A stretch of DNA of 64,000 bases from assembly GCA_014155875.1 (NCBI GenBank), contig JACEFZ010017448.1:855501-919500 (forward strand), in the 5' to 3' direction. The translations under genes were made by a program, and so were the position numbers. Shown here piece after piece: positions 20,025-62,432 of the stretch. The notes beneath the pieces were generated by a model. The model ran no database searches and was not told the DNA's origin. It was given only the letters and a program-made list of their open reading frames with translations. Position 1 is the first letter of the stretch; each line of letters opens with the position of its first letter. Source of the stretch: Cepaea nemoralis. Its lineage: Eukaryota; Mollusca; Gastropoda; Stylommatophora; Helicidae.

Positions 20025-20724
20025 CGAGGGTAAGTCACAAGTGGCTATAGAAAAATACATATGATAACAACTTGAAACCAGTTTATTTTTATAATACATT
20101 GTCCCTTTATTTCTCAACTTAATTTCCACCAACATTGATGCACTTTTCCCATCGTTTTATCAGTCCTCCCAAACCGGCTGCATAGAACTGCGTGCTCTGT
20201 TTTCTAAACCACGTTTTCACTTCATATCCAACTTCGGTGTAATTCGTGAAATGTTTCCCGCCAAGGTGGGTGTTCAGTGTTTATGCTGACAAATGTTTGT
20301 CCTGTAAAGCGGTGCATAGCCGGGTAGAAAAAGTTACGCGATCGAGTCAATAAGTAAGTCACACAGTTCTGTGGGATGAATCGACGAAAACGAGAAGAGA
20401 TATTGTGGGCTTTACTAGAGCACGATTACAAGAGACAAAATGGACGTTAGGGCCAAAGCCTTCGTCAGCAACAGAACAAACAAATAAAACTAGACAAACA
20501 AATAGTTCTGTGGGATGGCCGGTAAATGAAAACAAAGCATGCAGTTCTATGTAGCCGGTTTGGGAGGACTGATAAAACGATGGGATAAGTGCATCAATGT
20601 TGGTGGAAATTATGTTGAGAAATAAAGGGACAATGTATGTATAAAAATAAACTGGTTTCACGTTGTTATCATATTCAGTTATTTTTCTACAGACATTTGT
20701 GACCTACTTATTAATTTACCCTCG
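20025..20724. mobile_element. Fold-back mariner/Tc1-like element
   Basis: The ends are CGAGGGTAA and its complement, flanked on both sides by TA (20023-20024 and 20725-20726). The arms at 20025-20204 and 20528-20724 are inverted copies about 180-197 bases long (ATTGTCCCTTTATTTCTCAA; TTTTATCAGTCCTCCCAAAC). The ACGAGGGT terminus and TA duplication are typical of mariner. The middle is non-coding. Confidence 0.8.
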
Positions 20725-20730
20725 TAATAT

Positions 20731-21174
20731 GGCTCAAAAGTGTGTACAACGAACAATCACTCAGAACATCAAACTAAGATATGAATATTTATGTTTGCAT
20801 ACAAGTAGGTCATTGTTTTCATGGAAACCAAACTAAACAAATATATAAGTTCACGAGAAACTGGAAATGAAGACACTGGAGTAAGAGACAGGTAACAATA
20901 CAGGTGCAAAGATGTGGGGGAACCACTACTGGTCAAAAGCTGGGAATCAAAGTGAAAGACAGAAAGTGCTGGGGGTCTGTTGCATCCTGGCTTTATTTGG
21001 GGAAATGTCACTTGTTGAACATTTCTGTGGTTTGGCTTTATAGAGCAGGCTATAATGGCTGCTGTTCTGGCAACATTCTGGAAAGGGGGGGTGGGGGGGG
21101 GGGGGTAGGGATGTTGCGTAGGAGATGGGGCAAGACACGGGCCAAACATGTTCAGAAACGCTTGTACCTTTTAC
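20731..21174. other. no gene seen
   Basis: Unique sequence with a G-rich run at about 21085-21106. Confidence 0.4.
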
Positions 21175-22010
21175 TGTCTGTGACTGGGGAAATTAAAGTA
21201 ACAACTGTCTGTGACTGGGGAAATTAAAGTAACAACTGTCTGTGACTGAGGAAATTAAAGTAACAACTGTCTGTGACTGGGGAAATTAAAGTAACAACTG
21301 TCCGTGACGGGAAATTAAAGTAACAACTGCCCGTAACGGGAAATTAAAGTAACTGTCCGTAACGGGAAATTAAAGTAACAACTGTCTGTGACTGGGGAAA
21401 TTAAAGTAACAACTGTCTGTGACTGAGGAAATTAAAGTAACAACTGTCTGTGACTGGGGAATTAAAGTAACAACTGTCCGTGACGGGAAATTAAAGTAAC
21501 AACTGTCCGTAACGGGAAATTAAAGTAACAACTGTCCGTAACGGGAAATTAAAGTAACAACTGTCTGTGACTGGGGAAATTAAAGTAACAACTGTCTGTG
21601 ACTGAGGAAATTAAAGTAACAACTGTCTGTGACGGGAAATTAAAGTAACAACTGTCCGTGACGGGAAATTAAAGTAACAACTGTCCGTAACGGGAAATTA
21701 AAGTAACAACTGTCTGTGACTGGGGAAATTAAAGTAACAACTGTCTGTGACTGGGGAAATTAAAGTAACAACTGTCTGTGACTGGGGAAATTAAAGTAAC
21801 AACTGTCCGTGACTGGGGAAATTAAAGTAACAACTGTCTGTGACTGGGTAAATTAAAGTAACAACTGTCTGTGACTGGGGAAATTAAAGTAACAACTGTC
21901 CGTGACTGGGGAAATTAAAGTAACAACTGTCTGTGACTGGGGAAATTAAAGTAACAACTGTATGTGACGGGAAATTAAAGCAACAACTGTCTGTGACTGA
22001 AGTAGTTAGT
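21175..22010. repeat. 31-bp minisatellite
   Basis: About 27 copies of GTCTGTGACTGGGGAAATTA plus AAGTAACAACT, with a shorter variant (CCGTAACGGGAAATTAAAG) in clusters. Degenerate units trail to about 22200. Confidence 0.95.
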
Positions 22011-22353
22011 TATAACTATGTGTGACTGAAGGAGTTAAAGTAACAACTTTGTGTGACTGAAATAGCTAAAGTAATAACTGTTTGTGAGCAAAGTAGTTAA
22101 AGTAATAACTGTCTGTGAACGAAGTAGTTAAAGTAATAACTATGATTGCTGGAGTTAAATTACACACTATGATTGAACGAGTTAAGGTAACTATAACATA
22201 ACTGAATAGGTAATAAAAGCACTGAGAGTGTTTAGGGTTATTATCAGTTAGTGATCACTATATGTTGCGTTGCCTGACAGAGCAATCGTTAAGTAGCGGG
22301 CAAATTTCTCATTTGTCTGTAACTTTCAACTTTCTGGTGTCCGCTGTGAACCC

Positions 22354-22541
22354 AAAACATGGAACCCCTTCTCCATGTCTTCCATTTCTCTTCCGATCAT
22401 CGCCTGTAACCAGCAGCAGTAATGCACAGACACATTAGGAGCACTACAAAACATGGAACCCCTTCTCCATGTCTTCCATTTCTCGTCCGATCATCGCCTG
22501 TAACCAGCAGCAGTAATGCACAGACACATGAGGAGCACTAC
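22354..22541. repeat. 94-bp direct duplication
   Basis: Two adjacent copies at an offset of 94 bases, each starting AAAACATGGAACCCCTTCTC and ending AGGAGCACTAC. Only a few substitutions separate them (CTCTTCCGATC versus CTCGTCCGATC). Confidence 0.9.
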
Positions 22542-22767
22542 CCTTGCGTGCAGACGACCAGCATTGTTGGAGTTGCAAGGGCTTCTGGGATTGCTTGCTG
22601 AAAAGTTAAGAAAACTTCTGTGAGAATTGTTCAACTGTCTACACTTATGCTAGTTAACAGTGTTTTGAGTAGAGTTGTGTTATTTCAGTGGGGCCAAGAG
22701 ATTTGCTTTAGCTCCTATTGAACTTTAGCATAGTCCACATATGTACAACTACTGGTAGTTGCTACTA

Positions 22768-22958
22768 TTAATGAGTGCACTGGGTTGATTTTGTGTGATG
22801 GTTAGCTTTCCCTATTACCAGTGTCCCTCGTTATCAGGCAAACCTATCTGCGACTTCATAGGTACTTGTAATTTAGGCCCCCAACTCATGGGCGAGAGGT
22901 CAACAGAGTGGTCCGACTCAGGAGTTATAGGTTCAAATCCTGCCTAGGGCTGATCACT
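22768..22958 (-). mobile_element. SINE-A, truncated
   Basis: Contains GGTTAGCTTTCCCTATTACC, the GTACTTGTAATTTAGG block and a B box (GGTTCAAATCC on + near 22930). The terminal part of the head is missing. Confidence 0.65.
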
Positions 22959-22984
22959 TTTACAAGAACCAACGCTTTTTAATG

Positions 22985-23250
22985 GCAGTACCCTGTGGTG
23001 AAGGGCTTGCGAACGCAATTCGTAATCCAGCATACCGCGTTCGAAACACGGGTGATTTGGATTGAGACAGCCTTGCGCTGGTTTTCATACAATGGTATGA
23101 GTGCTAGTCGTTCAGAAACAGTGACAAACTACTGAACGTAAATTTGCCAAGAAATTCCAAACAGTCAAAAAATGCTGGGGTAGGCTGCGATGTCATGTAA
23201 AGGATATCCTCCCCTGATCTTGAGTTATGATGATGATGATGATATACAAA
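22985..23250 (+). mobile_element. SINE-B copy with (GAT)n tail
   Basis: The body includes GTCGTTCAGAAACAGTGACA, AACTACTGAACGTAAATTTG and GATGTCATGTAAAGGATATC, and a GATGATGATGATGAT tail ends at about 23244. Confidence 0.7.
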
Positions 23251-23279
23251 ATGAATACGTATCGATACATAATGTAAGG

Positions 23280-23500
23280 TAATCAGTATTCTTAACTATT
23301 TTCTAGGTCAATTCTGCCACCCAGAATGTTAGTCCATATTATAATTCCTCTCATCTCATCATGTTCCTCTGGTACTGTGTGGTGTCCAGGTGAAGTATAA
23401 ACAGTGGGAGACCGCCCGTATATGGGCTTCATGTATCGAGATTCCCATGGACTCTGTTATTCTCTCTGTCCATCGTTTACATGGTCGGCCTCCATATTAT
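23280..23500 (-). mobile_element. LINE C-terminal fragment
   Basis: The - strand reads G-G-R-P-C-K-R-W-T-E-R-I, the usual GRPxxRWxDxI motif near the end of LINE ORF2. Frames break afterwards. Confidence 0.45.
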
Positions 23501-23753
23501 AATTATAAACTTACCAGCTTGAAGGATTGGAACCTGTGACCTCCAGAACTCACACTCCCTGTGTCTCAATCCCTGGTCTGCGTGCGTTTGATTTGCATTC
23601 ATGACCAAGTAGTGCTGGTCTTCGGTCGTATACCCTGGCCAAGTGACAGCTGGTGTTGTGAGACCTGCGTTCGGATCTCTGCACGAAAGACGTGTACATG
23701 ATCATTGTTAGCACAGATAACGCCACCTAACTGTACTTAACTGATTCAGCTCC
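23501..23753. other. no gene seen
   Basis: Possibly a decayed tRNA-like segment at 23600-23690. Nothing firm. Confidence 0.3.
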
Positions 23754-24683
23754 AGGTTTGGACTAAACATGGCACACAATCAAATGAACAAGTATTGTAA
23801 TGTAAATTTCCGTTCGCCCAGCAATGAAATTGCGGAGAATACCACGAAATAAAACAAATAACACAATGACCCTAGTATGACGATATATCATCCTTCTATC
23901 CATAATGGAAGGTCGTATGTGGCGATATATTATCCTTCAGCACTAAATCAGTCAAAAAGTAAAAGGAACATTGTAGCTCTGTACACGGGGTTTCACAAAG
24001 AACAATGGCGTTTTGATGACTTTGCTTGGTTGGGATTCTCTGGAAGACTGAGCTTCCTAAATTGGATGTGTTGGGCTTCAGGTCGCCTGAGCCCCCCAAA
24101 ATTCGGTACTTCATTTTTAATTTACCGCAAACAAAGGAGTCCCGGGAAATCATGTGACATCAGGGTGATTCCATAGTATAGATAGTGGGTGTAGGGATAT
24201 GTTAATATACTGTGCAACGTGTGTAAGTGCTATTTTGTAATGTATTTATTGAAATAAAGAATCATATACATTGAATGTGTTGTCACCTCTAGTAAAGTGT
24301 GTAGTGGCCTGCTAGACCGATCGATGGATGCAAAAAAATGTTTCTGGATCCGGAGCGCCCTCACTGTCGTCGGAGTGTATGTCCATAGCTTGTGCTACTC
24401 TTCTTATCTTGTGTATGTTTCATCTGTCTGCGCTCATTTTCGATGCATCTGGGGGCCAGTTTGCGAAGACAATGACATGCGGTTTTGGGTACATCTTACT
24501 GTAAACACACTTGTCGACCGACCACGAAGTGAATCCCGATATCCCTATTCTGAAAATCGATGATCCCACCAGATCTAGGTCGGTGCTAAAAATAACTACG
24601 TGGTTTGTTTGTGGTGAATTAAAAATGAAGTACCAAAATTATCCTGTTGCATTTTGCTAATATAGGTATGGGATGTGCTATAG

Positions 24684-25100
24684 CAGTGGTTCTCAACCTT
24701 TTTTGGCCCATGCACTCCTTCACCATATTTTCAGAATGCCACCCCACCCCTCTTTTCGTATTTCCTCTTTATAAATCCCCCCACCCCGGCCCCTACACAG
24801 TATACGTAAAAACGGAAACTAAATTTAATAACTCATACTAGAACAAGTATAGAAGTCTACATAAAACGTGATTTGCAGGTCTACTTACGTTATAACACGA
24901 ATTTCAGAAGAGCGAGAAGTACAGAACCGTAAAGTATGGAGAAAAAAAAACAATATCAAGTAATCGGTTCTTGTGTTAAAACGGATCTTGAAATAATCTT
25001 AATCTCCCCTTTCCCCCCCCCCCCACCCCCCGCCCGCCTGGAAACCCTAAAATTACCCCATTTGGGGGGGGGGGAATTCCCCACCGGTTGAGAACCACTG
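24684..25100. mobile_element. hAT-type MITE
   Basis: The ends CAGTGGTTCTCAACC and GGTTGAGAACCACTG are perfect 15-bp inverted repeats of the hAT (Charlie-like) type. 8-bp direct repeats TGCTATAG (24676-24683) and TGCTAGAG (25101-25108) differ at one base. The interior is 387 bp, pyrimidine-rich with C and G homopolymers, and non-coding. It is nested inside the larger inverted repeat. Confidence 0.9.
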
Positions 25101-25129
25101 TGCTAGAGCCACCAAATTTTGTAGTTTTA

Positions 25130-25260
25130 GAGCAAGGGGGAAGAGGCGGCCAGTCTTTCCCTCAATGTGACAAGCGACGAGCCCTGGGATCGAACCCGGG
25201 TCCGAGCATGCTCATAACATTACAAGTGAAGTGCGCTAGCGCGCCAGTCAGAGGCCTCGG
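25130..25260 (-). mobile_element. tRNA-like SINE head
   Basis: On the - strand CGAGGCCTCTGACTGGCGCG gives an A-box region and CCCGGGTTCGATCCCAGG is a strong B box. SINE-like sequence continues towards 25140. A true tRNA is unlikely because the cloverleaf arms do not pair well by eye. Confidence 0.5.
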
Positions 25261-25716
25261 AAAAGGCTTGCATATATCGGTGGGAGATTGATGTAGAGAC
25301 TTCTCTCCAGACCCGGCACCTAAATACCACCTCCACTGGCACTGGTTGCCGAGCTCTCCTTCAGGGGATACAGGAGAGTGCAATGTTCTTGGAGGTCGTC
25401 GCTGAAGCTGTGCAGTTCATGCTGTGTGCGACGCTGTTGACAGGCCGTACTGCAGAAAGAGACCTCTATTCATATCGTATTAAACCAAGTGTAATCAAAT
25501 TGGTGCTTTCACTTTCAGTGACTCAGCGCTGAAGGATAATATATCGCCACGTGTAATCTCCTATTTGGACAGAAGGACGATGTATCGCCATACTTGGGTC
25601 ATGTATGTGGTTTGTATTTTATATCTTCCACAGCTTCAATGCCCAAGTGAAGGGAAATTGACACTATAATACTTGTTCATTTGATTGTGCACCAGTGTTT
25701 GGTCCAAACCTACTTC

Positions 25717-25930
25717 GTGGCAAAGTGGTTAAGCTTCCTACTTCGCTCTGTGAAGATCGTGTGTTCGTGACCCGGACTGTGGTATCAGACTACGAGTGCA
25801 ATTTTTAAGGAGACTCCCGCGGGTCATCGCTGGAGTACTGAGTGTGTACTTTGTGCACTGCCTTGGCAAGCTGCCTGCTGTTACGCGGAGAGAGATTGAG
25901 ATAGTTGAGAAAAACCCGGTGCTGTTTACT
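25717..25930 (+). mobile_element. SINE-D copy
   Basis: The tRNA-like head TTCGTGGCAAAGTGGTTAAG is followed by AAGGAGACTCCCGCGGGTC and GTGTACTTTGTGCACTGCC, shared with 62888-63118. It starts directly after the inverted repeat arm. Confidence 0.65.
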
Positions 25931-26219
25931 CAGCCCTCTCAACGTCAGTACATGTATCTACCGAGAGGTGTGCTGGGATTTAACCAAGTTGTTTCAGCAT
26001 AGCACGAACAGACTGACCTAGATATTCGGCCCTGGATGGTCATGTGTCCTCCACATGTTTGAGGTATTCCAGAGACTTCATGGGGGAATCTTGATTGTGT
26101 GCACTTTTGATAAATGGATACTAACAAATATTTGATTTACACGAGATGATAGGTAAACAGTGCAGTTTTGGATAATTAGCCATCAAATGAAAATATGTTC
26201 ACAATTTAACCGTTAGATG
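25931..26219. other. no gene seen
   Basis: No supported feature. Confidence 0.3.
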
Positions 26220-26600
26220 ACTATCAAAAGGAATTTGTTTGAGGTTTGAAGCGACTGTGGAGAATATTCGACTATCGTTGAGATGTGGTTCGGGTGTGAG
26301 TTTAAAGCTAGTGTGGGGGAATATTTGACTATCTTTGAGTGAGTGTTGTATGAATTTGAAGTGAGCGTGGAGAATAATGGACTATCTTTTAGCGAGTGAT
26401 GTATGAGTGTGAAGCGAGTATGGACAATATTGGACTGTTTTTGAATGGGTCATATATCAGTTTGAAGTGAGTTTGGAGAATACTGGCCTATCTTTGAGTG
26501 AGTCATGTTTGAAGTGATTGTAGAACAATATTGGACTGTCTTTGGATCGGTCATGTGTCAGTTTGAAGCCATTGTAAAGCTATCTTTAAATTGTGGGTAA
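26220..26600. repeat. Degenerate minisatellite
   Basis: Repeated blocks (TTTGAAGTGAGTGTGGAGAA, TATTGGACTATCTTTGAGTG) recur with a drifting period of roughly 55-65 bases. Confidence 0.6.
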
Positions 26601-26737
26601 TGTAACACATTGGATGATGTTTGCATTTTCTGGAGAAATAATTAAAACACGTAGTCAACATTCAAACAATATCAGTGACTGTGTTGTATTTCAGCGAAAG
26701 TATAATTCATTTATTAACTTCATATGATATCTAACTC

Positions 26738-26812
26738 TGGAGTATGCACCTGGCAAGATGCATTGAAATATGCCAGGCAATAAATCGTGCAACCTATTGT
26801 TTGTGTCTTTTG
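26738..26812 (+). repeat. Retroelement 3'-end fragment (Penelope-like?), copy 2
   Basis: Inverted match to 5305-5372: GAAATATGCCAGGCAATAAA followed by TCGTGCAACCTATTGTTTGT. Confidence 0.4.
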
Positions 26813-26814
26813 CG

Positions 26815-27060
26815 TGTAAAAGACGTCGAAATGGTCGAAAGATTAAGAGCGCCCACTCTTAAAATTCCGGTTCAGCCCCTACACCGGACTTCAACGTTGA
26901 CTTCTCGTTCAGGGTACTATTCTCACTCAGAAAGTTAGTTGCATGTCCTTTTACATGACGTTGTAATCAACCCCAGCATTTATTGCATTCTCGTTCAGAA
27001 AGGAGTGACAAACTGCTAGAACGTACAGTTGCCGTGAAAATCAACCTAAACTACTACTAG
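26815..27060 (+). mobile_element. SINE-A-like head joined to SINE-B-like body
   Basis: GAAAGATTAAGAGCGCCCAC and ACCGGACTTCAACGTTGACTTC are SINE-A-like. The following TTCAGAAAGGAGTGACAAAC and GCATGTCCTTTTACATGACG are SINE-B-like, the latter in opposite orientation. This may be a chimaera or overlapping insertions. Confidence 0.5.
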
Positions 27061-27143
27061 TAGTACTAACTAGTCTTGACGGCAACTGGTTGCTAGGGAC
27101 ATGCAACATTTATTCTGTGTTTAAAGATAAATAATAAACAAAC

Positions 27144-58761
<31,618 letters not shown>

Positions 58762-59027
58762 CTGGTGAGTTGAATTTGATGGAGTGACTGTACAGATTGT
58801 GACTGAAATGGCTGACTGATATGTTTAAGTACTGTACTCGGCATGCTTCAAGTGGCTAGAACATAGATAGGTTACTTTGCACTGATGTGCGCCATTAAAA
58901 CAAGACAAAACAAGAAACACTTGTGTTGTGCAGAAAGCAGGGATAATGCCAGTATTAAAGCCAGAAAGTAAATGGAACGGTCTTGTAACAAGATTATCAC
59001 ACTACTGCTTCCCATGGTATTTAGACA
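58762..59027. other. no gene seen
   Basis: The preceding cholinesterase exon (GIPxAxPPxG motif) was looked for on the - strand and not found. Confidence 0.35.
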
Positions 59028-59031
59028 TAAT

Positions 59032-59066
<35 letters not shown>

Positions 59067-59260
59067 CAGAGAGAGACAGAGAAAGACAGAGAAAAAGAGA
59101 GAGACGAGGTTAGAAAGATAGATATATAGTCGGACGGATGGATAGATCGTCGGATAGATTGATCGATCGATGGATGGATGGAGCGAGAGAGGGAAGGAGG
59201 GAGATAGAGGGAGGGAGGGGGAAGGGAGAGAGAGAGAGAGAGACGTGTGATGATGGAGTT
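59028..59260. repeat. GA-rich simple repeats
   Basis: GAGA, (GACAGA)n, GGAT and GATC-type runs; no coding support. Confidence 0.9.
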
Positions 59261-59382
59261 TTTTGGAGCATTGAATGCTACCTTGCTAGAAGTATTCCCA
59301 AAGCTGGCCGCCAAATATCAAACTTATTGACATGCTGAAAGGCAAAACAGGACGGAGGAGGAAGTGGCGGGTGAGAAGGAGA

Positions 59383-59408
59383 AGAAGCAGCAGCAGCAGC
59401 AGCAGCAG
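59383..59408. repeat. (CAG)n, about 8 copies
   Basis: GAAGAAGCAGCAGCAGCAGC and onward. It lies in purine-rich non-coding sequence. Confidence 0.9.
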
Positions 59409-59754
59409 ACAGAATGGAGAGTGGATGGGGGAGAGGGAGAGAAGAGGCAGTTGGATACAGACGAGAGAGTAGGGTAAGGGAAAGGGAAGGAAGAAAAAGT
59501 TAAGTGTAGACGATAAAAGTGTGCAGGATAAAAAGAAAGGAGGAGAAGAAGGGGCGAAGGAAGTGTAAAGGAGGCGAATCGGGAATAAAATATACATTAC
59601 AGACCGTGTTAAGACATGGCTTCAGCTGCCATCATGGCATTATGAGTTGAGGCTACCAGTTACCTTTTTTTTTAAATCTGCCTTGCCAAAAACAATCTCA
59701 TGTTCTTATTGTATATTCTTGCAAAACAACCGACCACCTTCTCTTTAAGTAGTA
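59409..59754. other. no gene seen
   Basis: Purine-rich, then unique sequence; no supported feature. Confidence 0.35.
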
Positions 59755-59850
59755 ACATTGCAGGACGCTGGGATCAACTCCAAACCCAGGTTGACTTTGT
59801 ACGTAATTTTACGTTCAGTAGTTGGCCATTGCTTTCTGAACGGATCAGCT
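59755..59850 (-). mobile_element. SINE-B fragment
   Basis: TTGCAGGACGCTGGGATCAA and ACGTTCAGTAGTTGGCCATT, then GCTTTCTGAACG, match the SINE-B body in reverse. Confidence 0.55.
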
Positions 59851-60013
59851 TTGAAGTCCACTGACGCGAGTAGGAAACGATCCCGCTACCTCGTCATCAT
59901 CGTCCTGGAAGTTCAAGAATTAGAGTGCGCTTGTCCATTCGGCCACGCCGACGTCTCTTTAAACGCTGTGGAAAACATATTACGGTCGTCTCCATGAATG
60001 ACTCACTCTATGG

Positions 60014-60804
60014 CAGTGGTTCCCAAGCTTTTTAAGCCGAGGGCCAAATCTACTATTTTCGGTAGTTAAGCGGGCCACAGCGTTATAAAATTATAAAAGT
60101 CGTGCAATATCATTCTTACCTTTCTTAACTTTCGTCAACAAACTTCTAAAACTTTAAAGGCAGTCAGTGTCAGTACTATACTGCGGTCATTTTTTGGTTT
60201 AAAATCAAAAGTTCATTTAACAATAAATCTTAAATCAATTTCATAAATTGCTATTAGTGTAATTAATTTACAATTGTAACTGTTCTTCATAACCAGTTAC
60301 TTAAGTTCAGATGCCAGTTTATCAATGTCTGGGCACAAATCTGCCGTGCCCAAAGTCATAACCGCAGCTAGGTTACTGTCTATAAGTCTGGAACGTTACT
60401 TGTTTTTTTTATAACGATCACTGGGGAAAATGACTGCTCGCATCTGTAAGTCGAACCAAAACGCCAAATGTATCTCTGGGCGAATGAACGCAAGTGTTCA
60501 AATTGTTCGACAGGCAGTAGTCGCCAGAATGAAATCATATGATCAGCTGAAGGTGAAGCAGGCAGCTCCAGAAATTTACATCTCAGTGCAGAATTGCATT
60601 TCAAATCAATTACTTCGTGCTGAAGGTTTTGCTGTAATTGACAGAGCTTGGCATCAGGAAATACGAATGAATTTATGAAGAGGGCAACATTATCCTCCTC
60701 TATTGTAAACTCTTGAAATCTCGACTGAAATGAGGCCTCGCGTGCCACTTTCTGACAGCTGGCGGGCCACAAGTGGCCCGCGGGCCGTGGTTTGGGAACC
60801 TCTG
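60014..60804 (-). mobile_element. hAT element, internally deleted, with exact 8-bp TSD
   Basis: The ends are CAGTGGTTCCCAAG and the imperfect complement TTTGGGAACCTCTG. Flanking direct repeats CTCTATGG are identical at 60006-60013 and 60805-60812. Subterminal GCGGGCCAC / GTGGCCCGC are also inverted. The interior keeps the C-terminal part of a transposase on the - strand. Confidence 0.93.
60380..60772 (-). pseudogene. hAT transposase C-terminal fragment
   Basis: An open stretch of 130 codons with RFQEFTIEEDNVALFINSF, LQHEVIDLKCNSALRCKF and RFGSTYRCEQSFS, the hATC dimerisation region as in the ZBED5/SCAND3-type hAT transposases. The DDE catalytic part is missing, so it cannot act alone. Confidence 0.8.
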
Positions 60805-60839
60805 CTCTATGGCAAGCACAGTCAGAGAGATCCTCTACC

Positions 60840-61200
60840 GTTATAAGAATGTCACCGGTCTGCTAAGAATAGACAACCCTGCAACACTGGTCTGCTAGGA
60901 GTAGACAACTAGGCAACAATGGTCTGCCAAGTGTAGACAGCTCGGCAACATTGGTTTATCAATGGTAGACAATTAGGCAGCATTTGTATGCCATGAGTAA
61001 CAACTGCAACACTGGTCTGCCAGGAGAAAACAACTCGACAACATTTGTGTGACAGGATTATAAAACTCGGCAACATTGGCCTGACAGGAGTAGACAACTT
61101 AGCAACGTTGGTCTGACAGGAGCAGGCAACTAACTCATCAAAGTTGGTCTGACAGGAGTCGACAACTTAGCAACATTGGGTTGCCACAAGTAGACAGTTT
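60840..61200. repeat. Degenerate ~36-39-bp minisatellite
   Basis: Units GGCAACATTGGTCTGACAGG / AGTAGACAACT recur about nine times with drift. Confidence 0.75.
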
Positions 61201-61264
61201 ACAATCGTTATAAAGCAGATATTTAGAAAAGAATAATCAGTTCATCAATTATGAAGATTAACTT

Positions 61265-61490
61265 TAAAATTTAGCTGCATGTCCATCACAGGACGTAGCA
61301 GTCAACCCCAGCATTTTGGCTGGTCGTGATTCATGGGCAAGTTTGCCATTCAGTATTTTGCCATTGTTTTCTGAATGACCGGCACCTATACCTTTTTTCG
61401 AAAAATCCAGCATCACTGTTTTTCGAACACGGGTATACGGGATTACGAATCGCGTCTGTAACAAATTCGCCACGAGGACCGGTATGAAGA
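61265..61490 (-). mobile_element. SINE-B copy
   Basis: On + , GCATGTCCATCACAGGACGT, AACCCCAGCATTTTGGCTG, TTGTTTTCTGAATGACCGGC and GTATACGGGATTACGAATCG are the reverse of the SINE-B consensus, head included. Confidence 0.78.
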
Positions 61491-61935
61491 TTACCAACCA
61501 TGATAAATGACCTACCTTTAAACAGATTAAGATAGTCCCACAGCAGATACTGCTCTTGGGGTGTGATGTGTTAGGCCACGACCTATGAGGTGCGATGGCC
61601 AGTTCCCTTCCTTGCTACATTTCGTCTCAGACAATTTCTAGAAAATTCTGTCATCCATTTTTATTAGACTGGATGGATCCCATAGGAGCCCTTGTCAGTC
61701 AAAATAATCATGGATCTACGTGGCACACTACGTGAACCTGGAAAACTGTCTTGACAGGCAGACACACTAACAATTATGGCACCGCTGCTACAGCTTACCA
61801 TTTCCGGTTCTAAATACCGATCTCCGGTTATTAAGCGTTTACTAACCTGTAAGCGGTTATATTTATGACTTTCGTGGTATGCCGTAGCTCGCAGTACCGT
61901 AAAGCCAATTGCTAAATACATATAGCAGAATTATT
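61491..61935. other. no gene seen
   Basis: A CTTTCGTGGTATGCCGTAGC block near 61870 is echoed near 62100 (ATTCGTGGTATGCCATA). Nothing else. Confidence 0.35.
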
Positions 61936-61976
61936 CATCTCATCTCATCTCATCTCATCTCATCTCATCTCATCTT
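61936..61976. repeat. (CATCT)n microsatellite
   Basis: Eight CATCT units. Confidence 0.95.
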
Positions 61977-62432
61977 ATCAGGTTCTTCTTGTACCTTGCA
62001 GTAGCAGAGTTATTGTCTTAGTCATTTCAGTTCGTGATCACTGTGGGAGCGAAGAAATTTGATAAGTCTGGTTTTATGGTGAATGGTTTATAGTTTATAG
62101 ACATTCGTGGTATGCCATATACTTCAGTGCTGTAAAGTAATAGCAGACGGGCGCGCTGGACAAGTAGAAATCGGACTCCACGGGTAATATCTTGAGCACA
62201 GTTGGAGGCGGATTTCACGCCGGGGCACGTCGCTTGCTATTGTGAGGGAAAGGCTGGCCACCCCTTCCCCCTTGGGACAACATGTGATGGCGGTATCACA
62301 CCACAGACCCATGGCGGGGAAACTGCTACCGGGGCACTTAAAGAACAGTTACAGCCATTTCATTTCGTGATCATTTTTAAAGCGGAAAAATTTGATTCAC
62401 TTTCTGGTTTCTCATCTGAATGGTTTTCGAAC
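61977..62432. other. no gene seen
   Basis: No domain in the short open frames here. Contains the second copy of the GGTATGCC block. Confidence 0.35.

Larger units (their letters stand above)
23754..25710. repeat. Inverted repeat pair bounding about 1.55 kb
   Basis: The arm at 23754-23963 (AGGTTTGGACTAAACATG; CACAATCAAATGAACAAGTA; GGCGATATATTATCCTTCAG) recurs inverted at about 25513-25710. This looks like a transposon with long terminal inverted repeats. No transposase was recognised inside, and a clear target-site duplication was not found. Confidence 0.7.

Noticed and set aside
20769..21149. 126-codon Pro-rich - strand ORF
   Set aside because: Driven by a G/C homopolymer and low complexity, with no domain or splice support.
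25162..25260. Possible functional tRNA gene on the - strand
   Set aside because: The A and B boxes are good, but the stems do not pair as a cloverleaf and SINE-like sequence follows.
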